From NCBI GenBank assembly GCA_003996215.1, contig QJPP01001645.1, positions 124,001 to 188,000 of the forward strand: a stretch of 64,000 bases of DNA. Reading direction: 5' to 3'. This DNA comes from Jaltomata sinuosa. Lineage: Eukaryota > Streptophyta > Magnoliopsida > Solanales > Solanaceae. Positions 1 to 10,719 of this stretch are shown in pieces; position 1 is the stretch's first letter; every line of letters begins with the position of its first letter. The notes beneath the pieces were generated by a model that was not told the origin of the DNA, searched no databases, and was given only the letters and a program-made list of their open reading frames with translations. Position numbers and translations under genes: made by a program.

Positions 1-523
1 AACATAGGGTATTTATAGGAGTCCAAGAAACACAATCCCAAATGCATTAGGAATCTAAGAAACCAAATCCCAAACACGGTAGGAATCCTAATCGCGTGCT
101 GGCTTGGTGCGTCCAAGAAACACAATCCCAAACGCATTAGGAATCCAAGAAACCAAATCCCAAACACGGTAGGAATCCTAATCGCGGGCTGCCTTGGTGC
201 GCTACTGCTTTGACGTGACGGTTTGGGTGACGGACCGTCACCACCTTGACGGCCCGTCACGGTGGCCGTCACCACTAGGCAGTGGTGCTTCCCCATCTTG
301 ACGGCTTGGGCTTGACGGTCCGTCACTCGCTTGACGGTCCATCACTCGGACCGTCACTCTTATCCAGAACGTCTTTTTGCTCGTATTTCCTTCCGTTTCC
401 ATGTTTGTTCCTATTTCCTGAAAATACACCATAAACACATCAAAAACGACGACGGTTGCTTGAAAACGTACGATTGTTCTTAGTTAAAAGGAGTCGAAAG
501 TGTCGTAAAATGGCGGCACATCA
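1..523 (-). repeat. 3' LTR (partial) of the tRNA-Asp-primed element
   Basis: Near-identical to 3194-3805 except for one missing 90-bp repeat unit and scattered substitutions. Only the U3 part and TATA box are inside the window. Its inner edge is CACATCA at 517-523. Confidence 0.85.
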
Positions 524-1248
524 ACACCCTCAACTTAAAACGTTCGCTTGTCCTCAAGTAACATGACATTAAAAAAACAATAAGACGACTCAACTAAGAA
601 CACAAACTCATGTCTCTAGCAACTCATGGTCATTCAAAACTTATTCAATTAAATCAAGCTCCCTCGTAGCACACGAATGTATGAAACACTAACTTGCAAG
701 GATCCAAACATGTCATTCCGATATGATAGAACATTCTACATTCACACGCGCAGCTATTCTAACAATCAATAGACAATACAGACATCTTGGTGCCCTCACC
801 ACAAAGAAATCCCACACACAAGATTTGGGACTAGGTAAGCGCTCACACTCACAAATGATTTCAAACAATGCACATGCGATACCATAGGCTTTCCCTTACT
901 ATTCTATTTCAGCTCTTCAGAAAACCGCTCAGGATCACTACAGGACTTGTTTTGGCTTGTACTGAGGCTTCAGGTGCAGGTAGGATACATTTAGGGGTTA
1001 GTGACTAAGCCCTCCTTGGAACTACCGACATCTTATTACCACATAACTTACTTTGTCCATCCTTATTCACCTTTATATTTCCTTCTTTCTAGCTACAGGT
1101 GCGGCCTCTTTATTTTGACAATTCTTTTTATTTCTTTTTCGATCTTTTTCATCTCTTTTTTTTTCTTTCTTTTTTTTTCTTAGGCACACACCCGACTTTT
1201 AATTCTATTCACAACCAATCTTCACTATCCTCTTTTTCTTATCATTCA

Positions 1249-1426
1249 CCTCTCTAGTAGCCACCCTCAACTTAGGCTGATTGCCTGCGTTGAGGTGCAC
1301 AATGTCCAAGGGAGGACCAGCGCCAAAACAGGGTTTACCTCTATAGTAGCCACCCTCAACTTAGGCTGATTGCCTGAGTTGAGGTGCACGATGTCCAAGG
1401 AAGGATCAGGGCCAAAATAGGGTTTC
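1249..1426. repeat. 89-bp tandem duplication inside the element
   Basis: Two copies (1249-1337 and 1338-1426) differ by a few substitutions. Each contains caccctcaactta, which also occurs at the 3' LTR edge (526-538), so the purine-tract-like motif is present three times on the minus strand. Confidence 0.85.
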
Positions 1427-2213
1427 AAAGTTAAACAGGAATGGTGACAGGTTATTGAAAGAATAAGATCAATTATGGCTCAAACAGGGATCAAAGGGAT
1501 TATTTATATTTGGACGGTCTTTTAGGTTAAGTGGACTGCATACAAAAAGGGCATGTGATCCTTTCCTAAGCAACCAAACTTCGAACTTAACAAAATGGAC
1601 CGGGCAAGTTCTAGATGCATACACAGAGTAAGAATTTATAACAATAATCTCACACACTCTTGGCACCAAGAAACTATATCGCTACCAACTATCAAACAAC
1701 CGCTCGGCTTAAGCATACTCATTCTAATCATAATCACACAATGACATTCAAGGATCCAGACAGTCAATCGTTTCAACATAAGTACAAAACTAGAAATTTT
1801 TTTTTTAAAGGGGCCTCGTTTTAGTCAACAAAAATGCCATGCTCATCACTATAGACACTAAAAAATTTAAAATAACAACCTAAACATGCCGGTTCTACTA
1901 GATAGCACACCGGAGGGAAAAGAAACATGGCAACAAAAACCCTCGGTGGTGACTCACAGGTTTCCCCACGAATTAATTAGACTATAATACAACAACAATT
2001 TATGGGTTGCCTCCCATACAGCGCCTGATTTAACGTCGCGGCACGACGCGGGTGTCTTGATTACTCAGACTTCATCAAGATACCCCAGACTTAATAAACA
2101 ACCATATGCACAACTATATACCCTATAATAAACAAAAACAACAAATAAAAGTAAAAGCGGGAAAGTATGACTAAGAGTCAAATAAACACACCGGGCTTAA
2201 TAAACAACCGTAT

Positions 2214-2231
2214 TCCCCGGCAACGGCGCCA
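2214..2231 (-). other. Primer-binding site, tRNA-Asp type
   Basis: On the minus strand the 18 bases begin TGGCGCCGTT and end GCCGGGGA. They are complementary to the 3' end of plant tRNA-Asp and sit 5 bases after the LTR end, the expected position for the start of reverse transcription. Confidence 0.9.
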
Positions 2232-3200
2232 CTTTTTGATAACGCCCAAACTACACCTCGAATTAACGAAGCGTAAGCGGTCGTAGTCAAGTAAATAACC
2301 CAACAAGGTTGGGGTCGAATCCCACAGAGAATATGGTGAAGATTAAGTCTTTAGTGAAGTATGTGACTGGTCGTCAATAGTTTCCGGTAAATTGGGGGGG
2401 TTTGTGTGAACAAATCGTAAACAAAACAAGTAATAATATAAGAGTAATAATCAATAGGAGAGAGTGAACTAGGGACGTGTTCACCATGGCATTTGTAACA
2501 ATGTCGATTCTAGGCTTAACCGGGTTCTTTTTATATGCGTGTCACGATGTGATTGCGTCAATGGTATCGTCTAAACGTCTCTCGACCAAATAAACAAATT
2601 TCCTTTTCTATTCTCTCGACCTCGAAAAGATGTGCTTTTTAACTTTCAATCCTAAACATCAAGTAGATTAATCCAGTTACGACATTAATCATTAAGACGA
2701 GAGTTGGTAGTCTCGAATCCTTGTCGTTAATCAAATTTCCCGGTTTTAATCTCTTTACTCAAGCAAATTAAACCTAGGCATGTTCTAATGTTTGCAACCA
2801 CTAGAAAACGTGACATAAAGTATGATTAACAACGTGACTACATGTAAATTGAACCCGTCGCTACCCGGAATCTAATTTGTTACTTTAGCCATGGCTCCCA
2901 CAACCCTAGTTGCGGGAGGTTTAGTTAATCATGCTTGTAGAAGAATAGAAGAAAGTTATATTCATAATAAAGAAAAGAGATCCTTACAATGTAGTGAAAA
3001 CAATCTTCAATTATTCCAAGAACAAGAAAATAACAAGATCCCCAAGAACGATCAAGAACAAGGATGAGGAGAAGGAAAACGTGTGTAGCGTGTTTCCTCT
3101 CTCAAAAGTCGCTCAAAACTCTCCTAAAATTATTGGGTAATGTATGTAAAACTATTGGAAAAACGTGACTTGCATAATAATAAAATAAACCTAACATAGG

Positions 3201-3210
3201 GTATTTATAG
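3201..3210 (-). promoter_or_regulatory. TATA box of the LTR promoter
   Basis: The minus strand reads CTATAAATAC, just downstream of the 90-bp repeats in U3. The same box is at 9-18 in the other LTR. Transcription would start about 30 bases further, near 3175. Confidence 0.7.
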
Positions 3211-3480
3211 GAGTCCAAGAAACACATTCCCAAACGCATTAGGAATCTAAGAAACCAAATCCCAAACACGGTAGGAATCCTAATCGCGTGCTGCCTTGGT
3301 GCGTCAAAGAAACACAATCCCAAACGCATTAGGAATCTAAGAAACCAAATCCCAAACACGGTAGGAATCCTAATCGCGTGCTGCCTTGGTGCGTCCAAGA
3401 AACACAATCCCAAACGCATTAGGAATCCAAGAAACCAAATCCCAAACACGGTAGGAATCCTAATCGCGGGCTGCCTTGGT
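3211..3480. repeat. 90-bp tandem repeat, three units in the LTR
   Basis: Units start at 3211, 3301 and 3391, each beginning (g/c)gtccaagaaacac. The other LTR has two units, at 19-108 and 109-198. Confidence 0.9.
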
Positions 3481-3494
3481 GCGCTACTGCTTTG

Positions 3495-3640
3495 ACATGA
3501 CGGTTTGGGTGACGGACCGTCACCACCTTGACGGCCCGTCACGGTGGCCGTCACCACTAGGCAGTGGTGCTGCCCCATCTTGACGGCTTGGGCTTGACGG
3601 TCCGTCACTCGCTTGACGGTCCGTCACTCAGACCGTCACT
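3495..3640 (-). promoter_or_regulatory. Cluster of TGACGG palindromes in U3
   Basis: The 13-bp palindrome TGACGGNCCGTCA occurs at 3510, 3529, 3595 and 3614, in two pairs each spaced 19 bp, with further TGACGG half-sites around it. TGACG is the core of the plant as-1/TGA-bZIP site. An enhancer role is inferred from position upstream of the TATA box and repeat 3. Confidence 0.5.
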
Positions 3641-3805
3641 CTTATCCAGAACGTCTTTTTGCTCGTATTTCCTTCCGTTTCCATGTTTGTTCCTATTTCC
3701 TGAAAATACACCATAAACACATCAAAAACGACGACGGTTGCTTGAAAACGTACGATTGTTCTTAGTTAAAAGGAGTCGAAAGTGCCGTAAAATGGCGGCA
3801 CATCA

Positions 3806-5283
3806 ATAATCACAATTAAATATTTGTTTATTAATTCTTGGGTTGTTATTTGTTGAAGGATTTAGTTTGATATTCTCCCAGACCAATGGCTAACCTTTCT
3901 TTTTTGCCAACTTTGACTCTCTTTTTCTATATATTGTTATATATAATTACTAGTAAAATTATTCGCGCTTCATGTGATCATTAAATAAATCAATAAATGT
4001 ATGACATAAAACTCTTACAAAATTAGTCAAAGTACAATAGATGGATTAAATGATAAAGATGCATACAAAAAAAAGCTCTATATATCGAATAAATGGTAAA
4101 TATAATTTATTTTTCTCAGTTAGCTCTAGCTCGAACCTTTTTTATGGTACAAAGTCCATAAAAACACGACCTCTACGATATGAGGAAAATCTATCAGTCA
4201 TTAAGACTAAGATGATATATACTTTACATGTTACATTACATTACACATGTATATAAGCCAACAACAAAAGTACCAACGCAGCATCAACATGTTGTACCAA
4301 CCGCAAACTAAAGTGTACTGTAAGCTTGGACATTGTGGGCTTATTTGATTGGACGAACACAGCAGTGTATAATTGTACTAAGTGTAATGTGAATTGTACT
4401 GACAATTTCCCATAGACACGTGTATGTACTTTTATTTCAGTTATTTTTTTATGATTACTTTTAACTTTGTGAGAGACAGCTGGTTTCCACATTCATTTTC
4501 ACTTACAGTTCCCAAACACTGATCCATCTTTCTTCAGACTTCTCTTCCTTCTCTCTCCAATATTACTTCACTCTAAAATTGTCCTTCTTCAATGTTGGTC
4601 GGAGAGCTCTCCATCGTTTGTCTTTGTGCTGGTTAAGGTTTTTCTTCATCAATTTATTTTTCTGAAAATTTAAGGGGTCTAACCTTCCATGCATTGCTTC
4701 GTAGATCACAAATGAAGTCTATACTTTCATAATTTTTCTTAGATTTAAAGAGATAATTTAAGCCAACAGATGGGGGACGAACACAGCATTGAGAAATTGT
4801 ACAAACGCAATTTTAAATTGTACATTAAAACGTAGGGCAATGTACCACACTATTGTGAAACACGTGTACTATTTTCTTCTCCATGAAATACGTGTACTAT
4901 TTTACAATGTAAACAGAGAAACTATTGAACCCCTCACTGGCAATTTTATTCAATGAGGAATAACTTTTGGATGGTCATATCGAAATTTTAAATTTGGTAT
5001 GTGTATCTTACTTAGTTTCCTCTGCTCTTTTGGATATAGTTTCTACCTAAGATTTCTACATGCATGTTAGTAACTGCTTGATTTGCACCTGCATTTTGTT
5101 TCTTTGATGAATTTTATCTTTATAGCCAATTAAGTTGAGCAAAGACTAGACTGTCTGACAAAAATCTAAGATATCAAGAATTCCTTAATTTTTTATTTGG
5201 ATTTTGCATCTAAGTTGTTTGATAATATGACTCAATTAATTTATTTAAAGTTTCCTGTTGCCATTTTTCTTTTCGGACTGCAG
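3806..5283. other. Intergenic, no gene seen
   Basis: AT-rich sequence. A pyrimidine-rich leader-like stretch at about 4500-4600 could be the 5' region of a gene whose 3' exons lie at 5284-6396, but no coding exon could be supported here. Confidence 0.4.
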
Positions 5284-6396
5284 CAGGATAATCTGTATCA
5301 TAAATTGAGTAAAGGCGCTTTTGGGAGAATGTCAGTTCATCTTATCTTGGTGATTTTGGCTCCATTGTTCAAGATGTGGGTCACTATGTTGTCTATTACG
5401 GCGCAAGGTATCAATAGTACTTATTTTTTTGTTGATACTCTTTTTGCTTTATTTTGGTCAACTATGTAATTTTGAGTATTACCATCAGGTCACAGGTTCA
5501 AGTCTTGAAAACAGCCTCTTGCAGAAATGCAAGGTAAGGGGGCGTACAATAGATCCCGGTGGTTGGGTCCTTCCCCGGACCCTGCATACAGTGGGAGCTT
5601 TAGTGCACCGGGCTGCCCCTTTTATATATTCATTAGTATTGGCTTTTCATCTTTTGGCATTTTTGCTCTTTCTTCTGGTTAATTTTTTTTGCTTTCGGTG
5701 GTTCTTGAATCGTAGGCATTATTCAGAAGAGATTGGTATAGTTAGTGATTACTCAGAATTAGGTAGTGTCCTTAGAACTAGATATTATTTTTTTACTCTT
5801 ATTTGTAAATTGCCTGCTGACTTGATTAGAGTTGTAATCTTATTTTATGAAACAATTCATTTGCTTCCCCAAATAGCAAAGGTTAAATTTTTTCTTGTTT
5901 ATGATCTGTTGAGATGTAATGTTAACCTTTTGTTTTATTTCAGACTTCCAGGCGTAGCTGTTAAGAAGAAAAAGCAGTTGAAATTCCAGCTCCCTCTTCA
6001 AGCCTTTGGGGTATGGATTCTTTCTCTGCTTTAATTATGAAGTGGGGCAAATTTTCTTTTGGTTCCTAGATCTCACAATTAATTTGTGTCTACTTTTCAT
6101 ATTGAAATTTTTCACATATCTTCAAGTTTCTACATCTCTCATTGTTAATCCTATTTGTGTAGCGTTACTAGCAATTCAAGTTTTATAGCATGTTATATAT
6201 AAATCCTGATATTTTTGGTCAAAGCGTACAAAAATAGAGGCTCATGAGATCATGCGCAGCCGCAGATAAAGTAATTGATCTTGAGAGTAATTGCGAAATC
6301 TGTAGCCTGATGATTGTGAAGGATGTGGGTGCAGCGAACAAGTTGCCTGCCTATAAGGACTTAGTTTCATCTGAAGGAAGTGCTGCTTACAGCTGA
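5284..6396 (+). pseudogene. 3' end of an unidentified plant gene, three exons, probably broken
   Basis: Three exons join in phase. Exon 5284-5407 has acceptor TGCAG and donor AAG|GTATCA; exon 5944-6010 has acceptor TTTCAG and donor GGG|GTATGG; exon 6238-6396 has acceptor AATAG and ends at TGA 6394-6396. Encoded stretches include SIVQDVGHYVVYYGA in the first, KKKKQLKFQLPLQAFG in the second, and a last exon of about 50 residues with ESNCEICSLMIVKDVG. The first exon keeps this frame only from about 5314; upstream a TAA interrupts it, and the frame QDNLYHKLSKGAF runs into it with a one-base shift, so a frameshift is likely. An Au-type SINE sits in the first intron. I do not recognise the family. 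Alternatives are a live gene with a different exon start, or an old duplicated fragment. Confidence 0.45.
5485..5623 (+). mobile_element. tRNA-derived SINE (Au-like), 5' truncated
   Basis: Contains a B-box-like GGTTCAAGTC, then the conserved SINE body (cttgcagaaatgcaaggtaa, ccttccccggaccctgc, gtgcaccgggctgcccctttt) ending in a T-run. This is the widespread plant Au-type body. The A-box part is missing. It lies in an intron of the 5284-6396 gene remnant. Confidence 0.75.
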
Positions 6397-6708
6397 GACA
6401 ATGGCAAAAGAAGAGAGAATCAGAAACTAAAAGATTGCACGACAAGATAAAATATGGGTAATTGTTTTCCTTTAAGAGTACATAGTGTATCAATCAATGG
6501 TCATTTCAGTTTTCAACCATTCTCATGATCAATTTAGTTAATTTTAGTACTGCCATATCTTTGTTCATCATTTTAGCTTCTGCCATTAAAATTTTAAGTT
6601 CATAACACCTATGTAATGTACTGCTTGCACTTCTTCTATTTAAAAATCTTAATTATAATTGTACTCTTAATTTTGTACAAACATAGAATAGTGACCTTTT
6701 CTAAAATA

Positions 6709-6923
6709 CTCCCTCCGTCCTAAAATAAGTGTCACCGTAGGAATTAAAGACAAAATGGTATGTTTTCCCAACTATACCCGTATACTCCACCTTCTTAATA
6801 GTATTCAATATTCAAGAGACATTTATTAAATAGAGGTAATTTAGTAAACTACACGTTGTATTTATTGATTTCTTAATGGAAGTGATTTTTGCTAAGATGA
6901 CACTTATTTTGGGACGGAGGGAG
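6709..6923. mobile_element. Stowaway-type MITE
   Basis: Terminal inverted repeats CTCCCTCCGTCCTAAAATAA and TTATTTTGGGACGGAGGGAG are flanked by TA on both sides (6707-6708, 6924-6925), the signature of Tc1/mariner-mobilised Stowaway elements. The element is 215 bp and has no coding capacity. Confidence 0.93.
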
Positions 6924-8712
6924 TAATTAAAAAGGCGACATATTCCTTTCTATAGGTAGAAAAAGTCCCCTTCTTTCCTGTATATAGAGATGCATTTTGA
7001 AATTTCCCGTACAAGGTATTTCAATTGTGTCTGTATACTCATTTATGCAACTCTGAAATGTAAGATTTTGACTTTAATTTTTGTAATCTTTTGTAAAAGC
7101 TGCAATTCTGCTTAATGATGTTCCCCAGATATGACTCTGGTTGTTTCCGTAACAATTCTCTTCGTCTCTGCCTCTTGGTATTAAGTTTCTCTATGTTATT
7201 CCTTTCAAGCAATTTCCTCTTTGGATTTTAATCATTTTTTCCACTGGAAGAAATTTTGCAAAGTCTATGAGAGCTACACATTCTCTTGCAGTGTGCTTTA
7301 CTCTTTGATCTACGAATAAGTTCTGTTGACAGCATTATCATTTATTAATAAGCATGCTAATAATTTATGGCTTCAAGATTCATTTTTCTTCTGTAATGTG
7401 TAGGATTCATCCGTATTTGCACAACTGGGCTGACCTGATATGCTTTTACCAATCCTTCATTCTTTTCGGAGGTTACTTGATCTCGCCTTGATCTTTGCAA
7501 GTAAAAACATTCTTCTTGTGAATGCATTTTATTTGTTTATTCCCCTAAGCTCACTAGATATATATGTTTGCTTACAGCAACATTTATTTACTTCCGAATT
7601 TATATAAAAGCTTTGAAATTTCCTTTTCACTTGGTATAAATTAAATTCTGAGCATAATGGTACATGCTCGGATTATTGACATTTGAAGCCTTTGATATTG
7701 CAAAATACTTATTCATATTAGTGGCATATCTGTTCAGGTGAATGTCTAGCCAATGACTTTGGATCTGGGTAGCCATTCTCAGGGTCCATGATAGCTCTGT
7801 AAATAAACTCATAGGCTTCGGCAAGTGGCCTAGCTACCTGGAGAGCCCATCACTGAAGTTTGTGAGTGCAGCAAATGAAAACACAGTGAAATTATTTATT
7901 AGCGAGAGATATGTAGGTATGTATTCTTACATTTGATTTCTCCACTATATGTTTCAAATATTTAGTTTGCTAATAATTTATGACTCCGTCTAGCACTTGT
8001 TGGTGGTAAATAAGTAATTAATTTGTCGACTCTTGTGTATTCAATATGTGCTCATCAGAAAGAGAAATTTCAGGTATTTCTAAGCAAGAAGGAGACTCAT
8101 TTAGATCATGTGTTGCCTTATTTTTCATTTGCTTAGGAGAACACAGAACATTCTTATTACTCTATTTCTTGGAAAAACAGAGCTAATTGGCTGTAACCAT
8201 ATGTCCTTGTTCTTGGTAATTTTGAGAAGACAGAACATATATATGGATTTGGTCTAACACTATCATGTTGTCTTCCACTGTATGTGTTTCTTTTCAACTT
8301 GGAAGAAAAGATGAATGCGCTTGGTGAAGTTCAAGAAGGATCATGACTTAAGTGCTATAGAAATGCCCCAATAACGATATTCTATGAACTGCTTCAATTG
8401 TATATCATTTCCTCCCAGTGCATTTCTTAGAGCTTTCAGACGACAATTTAACACTGCGCGTTGAACTATAGAATTATTTAATTTCTGTACTCAAGTTTGT
8501 AATTATGACTATATCAAGCATACGACAGAGGGTTTTTGCATATGCTGCTAAAGCACTTCTATTCATAAATTAATTATGTTGGGCCCGTGCTGAAGTTAAA
8601 CTATATAGTAACAAAGGTTAATAGTGATTAAACATGGTATGTCAATAATACGTTATCAATTATCTTCAATTTTTGTTTTATAATTTACCCCTTTGCTTTC
8701 GGAATGTGTTAT
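6924..8712. other. Intergenic, no gene supported
   Basis: AT-rich. Short stretches at about 7400-7500 and 7790-7880 look exon-like in composition, but no splice-consistent frame could be built. Confidence 0.4.
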
Positions 8713-9576
8713 TGATGGCTTGTAAGAGTCCACAACGGTTCAAGGACCAGGTCCTTGAAGCATATATAAAGCTAAAGCAGAAGATAGTAATGATTTTACG
8801 TGGAAACCTCCTTGTTCAAGGGAGTAAAACCACGACCTACCTCGTAGGCTTTCACACACAACAATTTCACTAAAACAAGAGCAATGGTTGATTACAGACT
8901 CACTCTCGTAATCCTATGGTTAACCTATTAACCCTACTCCTTTGTAGTAGTTACAACACGAGCAACACTTTTAGGCAATAACTATATCACCTTCTGATTA
9001 GACCAACTGACTCTAGTTGATCAAGTTTCACAGGCAAGTTCACTTTTGATAACAAACTACCTACAAGGATCTGTTAGCAGATGTAGGTTTACAATAAAGA
9101 ACACAAAGCAAACTTACACAACAAGGACAAACACGTTTACTTCTAAGTTGGTCCCTTGTTGCAGAAAGTTTTCTTTTGGAATCTTGTGACGGCTGATGCT
9201 TTGAATGCACAAGGAATTTTTGTTTTTGCAAAAATTAGGTTTTTAACTTCTAGGTCATTCCACTTATAAATGAGAGAAGTTAAAAACCTTAACCCATTCC
9301 TATTGGTCGAGAAGAAAAAGGACTGCTGAACTTGTACTATACAGCAGTCAATACTGCATAGAAAGTACAGTTCACAGCTATATCCATTTGACTTTCATTG
9401 CCGCTAGAATGGGGACCTGGTCCCATCATCAGGTTATTAATCATCGAGGCACTGCTGAAGTTGCAATTGTAGAGAGAGTACAGTTTACAGTTGTACCCGC
9501 TTGACCTTCATCATATGAGGGACAAGGATCTGGTCCCAACATGAGATTGTTAATCATCAAAACTTAGAATATAACA
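8713..9576 (-). repeat. 3' LTR of the gag-only element
   Basis: Plus strand TGATGGCTTG...ATATAACA. Compared with the other LTR it has scattered substitutions and a small deletion at about 8785-8790, so the insertion is not recent. Confidence 0.92.
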
Positions 9577-9590
9577 TTCTCCCCCTTTTT
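9577..9590 (-). other. Polypurine tract of the gag-only element
   Basis: The minus strand reads AAAAAGGGGGAGAA immediately before the 3' LTR, the second-strand primer site. Confidence 0.85.
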
Positions 9591-9722
9591 GATGATGACA
9601 AACATACAACCTTTTTACTCCAAGAGTGTTGGCAGTTCCTTCTTCCATCACCAGGTGTTCCCCCTGTCACCAATGTCTACCATTTCTTTTCTCTTCTGCT
9701 TCTCGGGGACTTGGTTCCTCTT

Positions 9723-10663
9723 TCACCCTTTGTCATTGTTGTTTTTCCCATACTTATTTTCCTCCTGTTTGAGAAGAGGACAGTCTTTGGTGAAGCGTCC
9801 AAGCTTCCCACATTTGTGGCATGTCTCATTGCTTCTGAACAACTTGCTTGAATTTCCTTTTGAAGGAAAGACTCCATTTCTTCTTATCATCTTTTGAAAT
9901 TGCCTAGTGACGTAGGCCATGTCTTACTCATCACCACTCGAGTCACTCTTGACATATTTGAGTGCCAAGCTCTTGTCCTTCTTGGGTTGTTGTCGTTCTT
10001 GGTCATGTTGCTTCTTGAGCTCATAAGTTTTCAGATTTCCTATTAGCTCATCCATTGTCAGAGTTTAAAGATCTTTTGCTTCAGTGATGGAATTTACCTT
10101 GCTTTCCCAGGAGGCAAGTAGGACACTCAGAATCTTCCTGACAAGTTTGCTAGGCTTAATGTCGTTTCCAATGAAGCTCGTTGATGATTGAGGTGAATCT
10201 GGTATGCATATTTTGAATGAATTCTCCGTCATTCATTCTAAACAGCTCATACTGCATGGTAAGCATGTCTATCTTCTACTATTTGACCTGACTGGTCCCT
10301 TCATGCGTTGTCTGCAGTGCATCCTATATTTATTTTTCCATCTCACAAATGGAGATGCGATTGTATTCCTTTGCACCTATACCACACACCGACAACTTCT
10401 TCGCCTTGAAGTTTTTTTCCAATCTGTTTTATGTCTTCATCAGAGTATTCCTTCCTTGTTTTAGGAACTGATTTGGTGGATTCTCCTTCTATCACAGTCT
10501 TTATTGGCACATAGGGACCATCACAAATGACATCCCAGATTTCACTATCTTCCACCATGATAAAGTCATGCATTTTAGTCTTCCACTATCCATATAACTG
10601 TTCATTAAATCTACGTGGCTTGATAGTTGACTAACCTTCTTCTAGGTTGGGTGGAGCAGCCAT
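9723..10663 (-). pseudogene. Copia gag, broken
   Basis: The frame starts at ATG 10663 (MAAPPNLEEG) and has in-frame TAG codons before the conserved gag N-terminal region at 10343-10573 (DSEIWDVICDGPYVPIK, then PKTRKEYSDEDIKQIGKK). The middle has more stops and shifts. The zinc knuckle at about 9775-9815 reads CHKCGKLGRFTKDCP: the cysteines are present but the conserved histidine is arginine, so metal binding would be impaired. Gag would form the virus-like particle and package RNA. The usual Copia pol that follows gag is absent and no scar of it is seen. Confidence 0.8.
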
Positions 10664-10705
10664 TAGAGAAGTTCTTTCTAGGTGTTAACCTTTTAGAAAT
10701 TCCTT

Positions 10706-10717
10706 ACTCTGATACCA
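10706..10717 (-). other. Primer-binding site, initiator tRNA-Met
   Basis: The minus strand reads TGGTATCAGAGT two bases after the 5' LTR end. It matches the 3' end of initiator tRNA-Met, the usual Copia primer, apart from the last base. Confidence 0.88.
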
Positions 10718-10719
10718 AT

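Larger units (their letters stand above)
524..2236. other. Non-coding internal region of the tRNA-Asp-primed element
   Basis: No ORF with protein-like content on either strand. Recognisable parts are the purine-rich tract at the 3' LTR edge (524-540 on the minus strand), a pyrimidine-rich stretch around 1125-1190, an 89-bp tandem duplication (1249-1426), and at about 2003-2060 a GC-richer block (gggttgcctcccata followed by gcggcacgacgc) of a kind common in plant non-autonomous LTR elements. Confidence 0.7.
1..3805 (-). mobile_element. Non-coding (LARD/TRIM-like) LTR retrotransposon, 3' LTR cut by window edge
   Basis: Two direct repeats (1-523 and 2237-3805) flank 1.7 kb without any convincing ORF. 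Orientation is minus: the full LTR read on the minus strand starts TGATGTGCC and ends GGCGTTATCA, and five bases further on comes an 18-base primer-binding site complementary to the 3' end of plant tRNA-Asp (2214-2231). A TATA box lies on the same strand. The 3' LTR meets a purine-rich stretch at 524-540 on the minus strand. The internal region holds no gag, protease, integrase or reverse transcriptase, so the element must have been moved by proteins of another element. The tRNA-Asp primer is typical of Athila/Tat-type Ty3 elements and their derivatives; assignment to that group is inference. A target duplication cannot be checked because the left end lies outside the window. Confidence 0.85.
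2237..3805 (-). repeat. 5' LTR (complete, about 1.57 kb)
   Basis: Bounded by TGAT...ATCA termini on the plus strand. Going down the minus strand it holds a U3 with four TGACGGNCCGTCA palindromes, three 90-bp tandem units, a TATA box at 3201-3210, then R-U5. The apparent 168-residue minus-strand frame at 3102-3608 arises only because the 90-bp unit is divisible by three; it is not a gene. Confidence 0.9.

Noticed and set aside
3102..3608. 168-residue minus-strand frame in the first LTR
   Set aside because: It is the translation of the 90-bp tandem repeats and U3 palindromes; no protein-like features, and it lies in the promoter part of an LTR.
5429..6034. 201-residue hydrophobic plus-strand frame
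   Set aside because: It runs through the SINE and an AT-rich intron; hydrophobicity comes from T-rich DNA, and real exon borders fall inside it in another frame.
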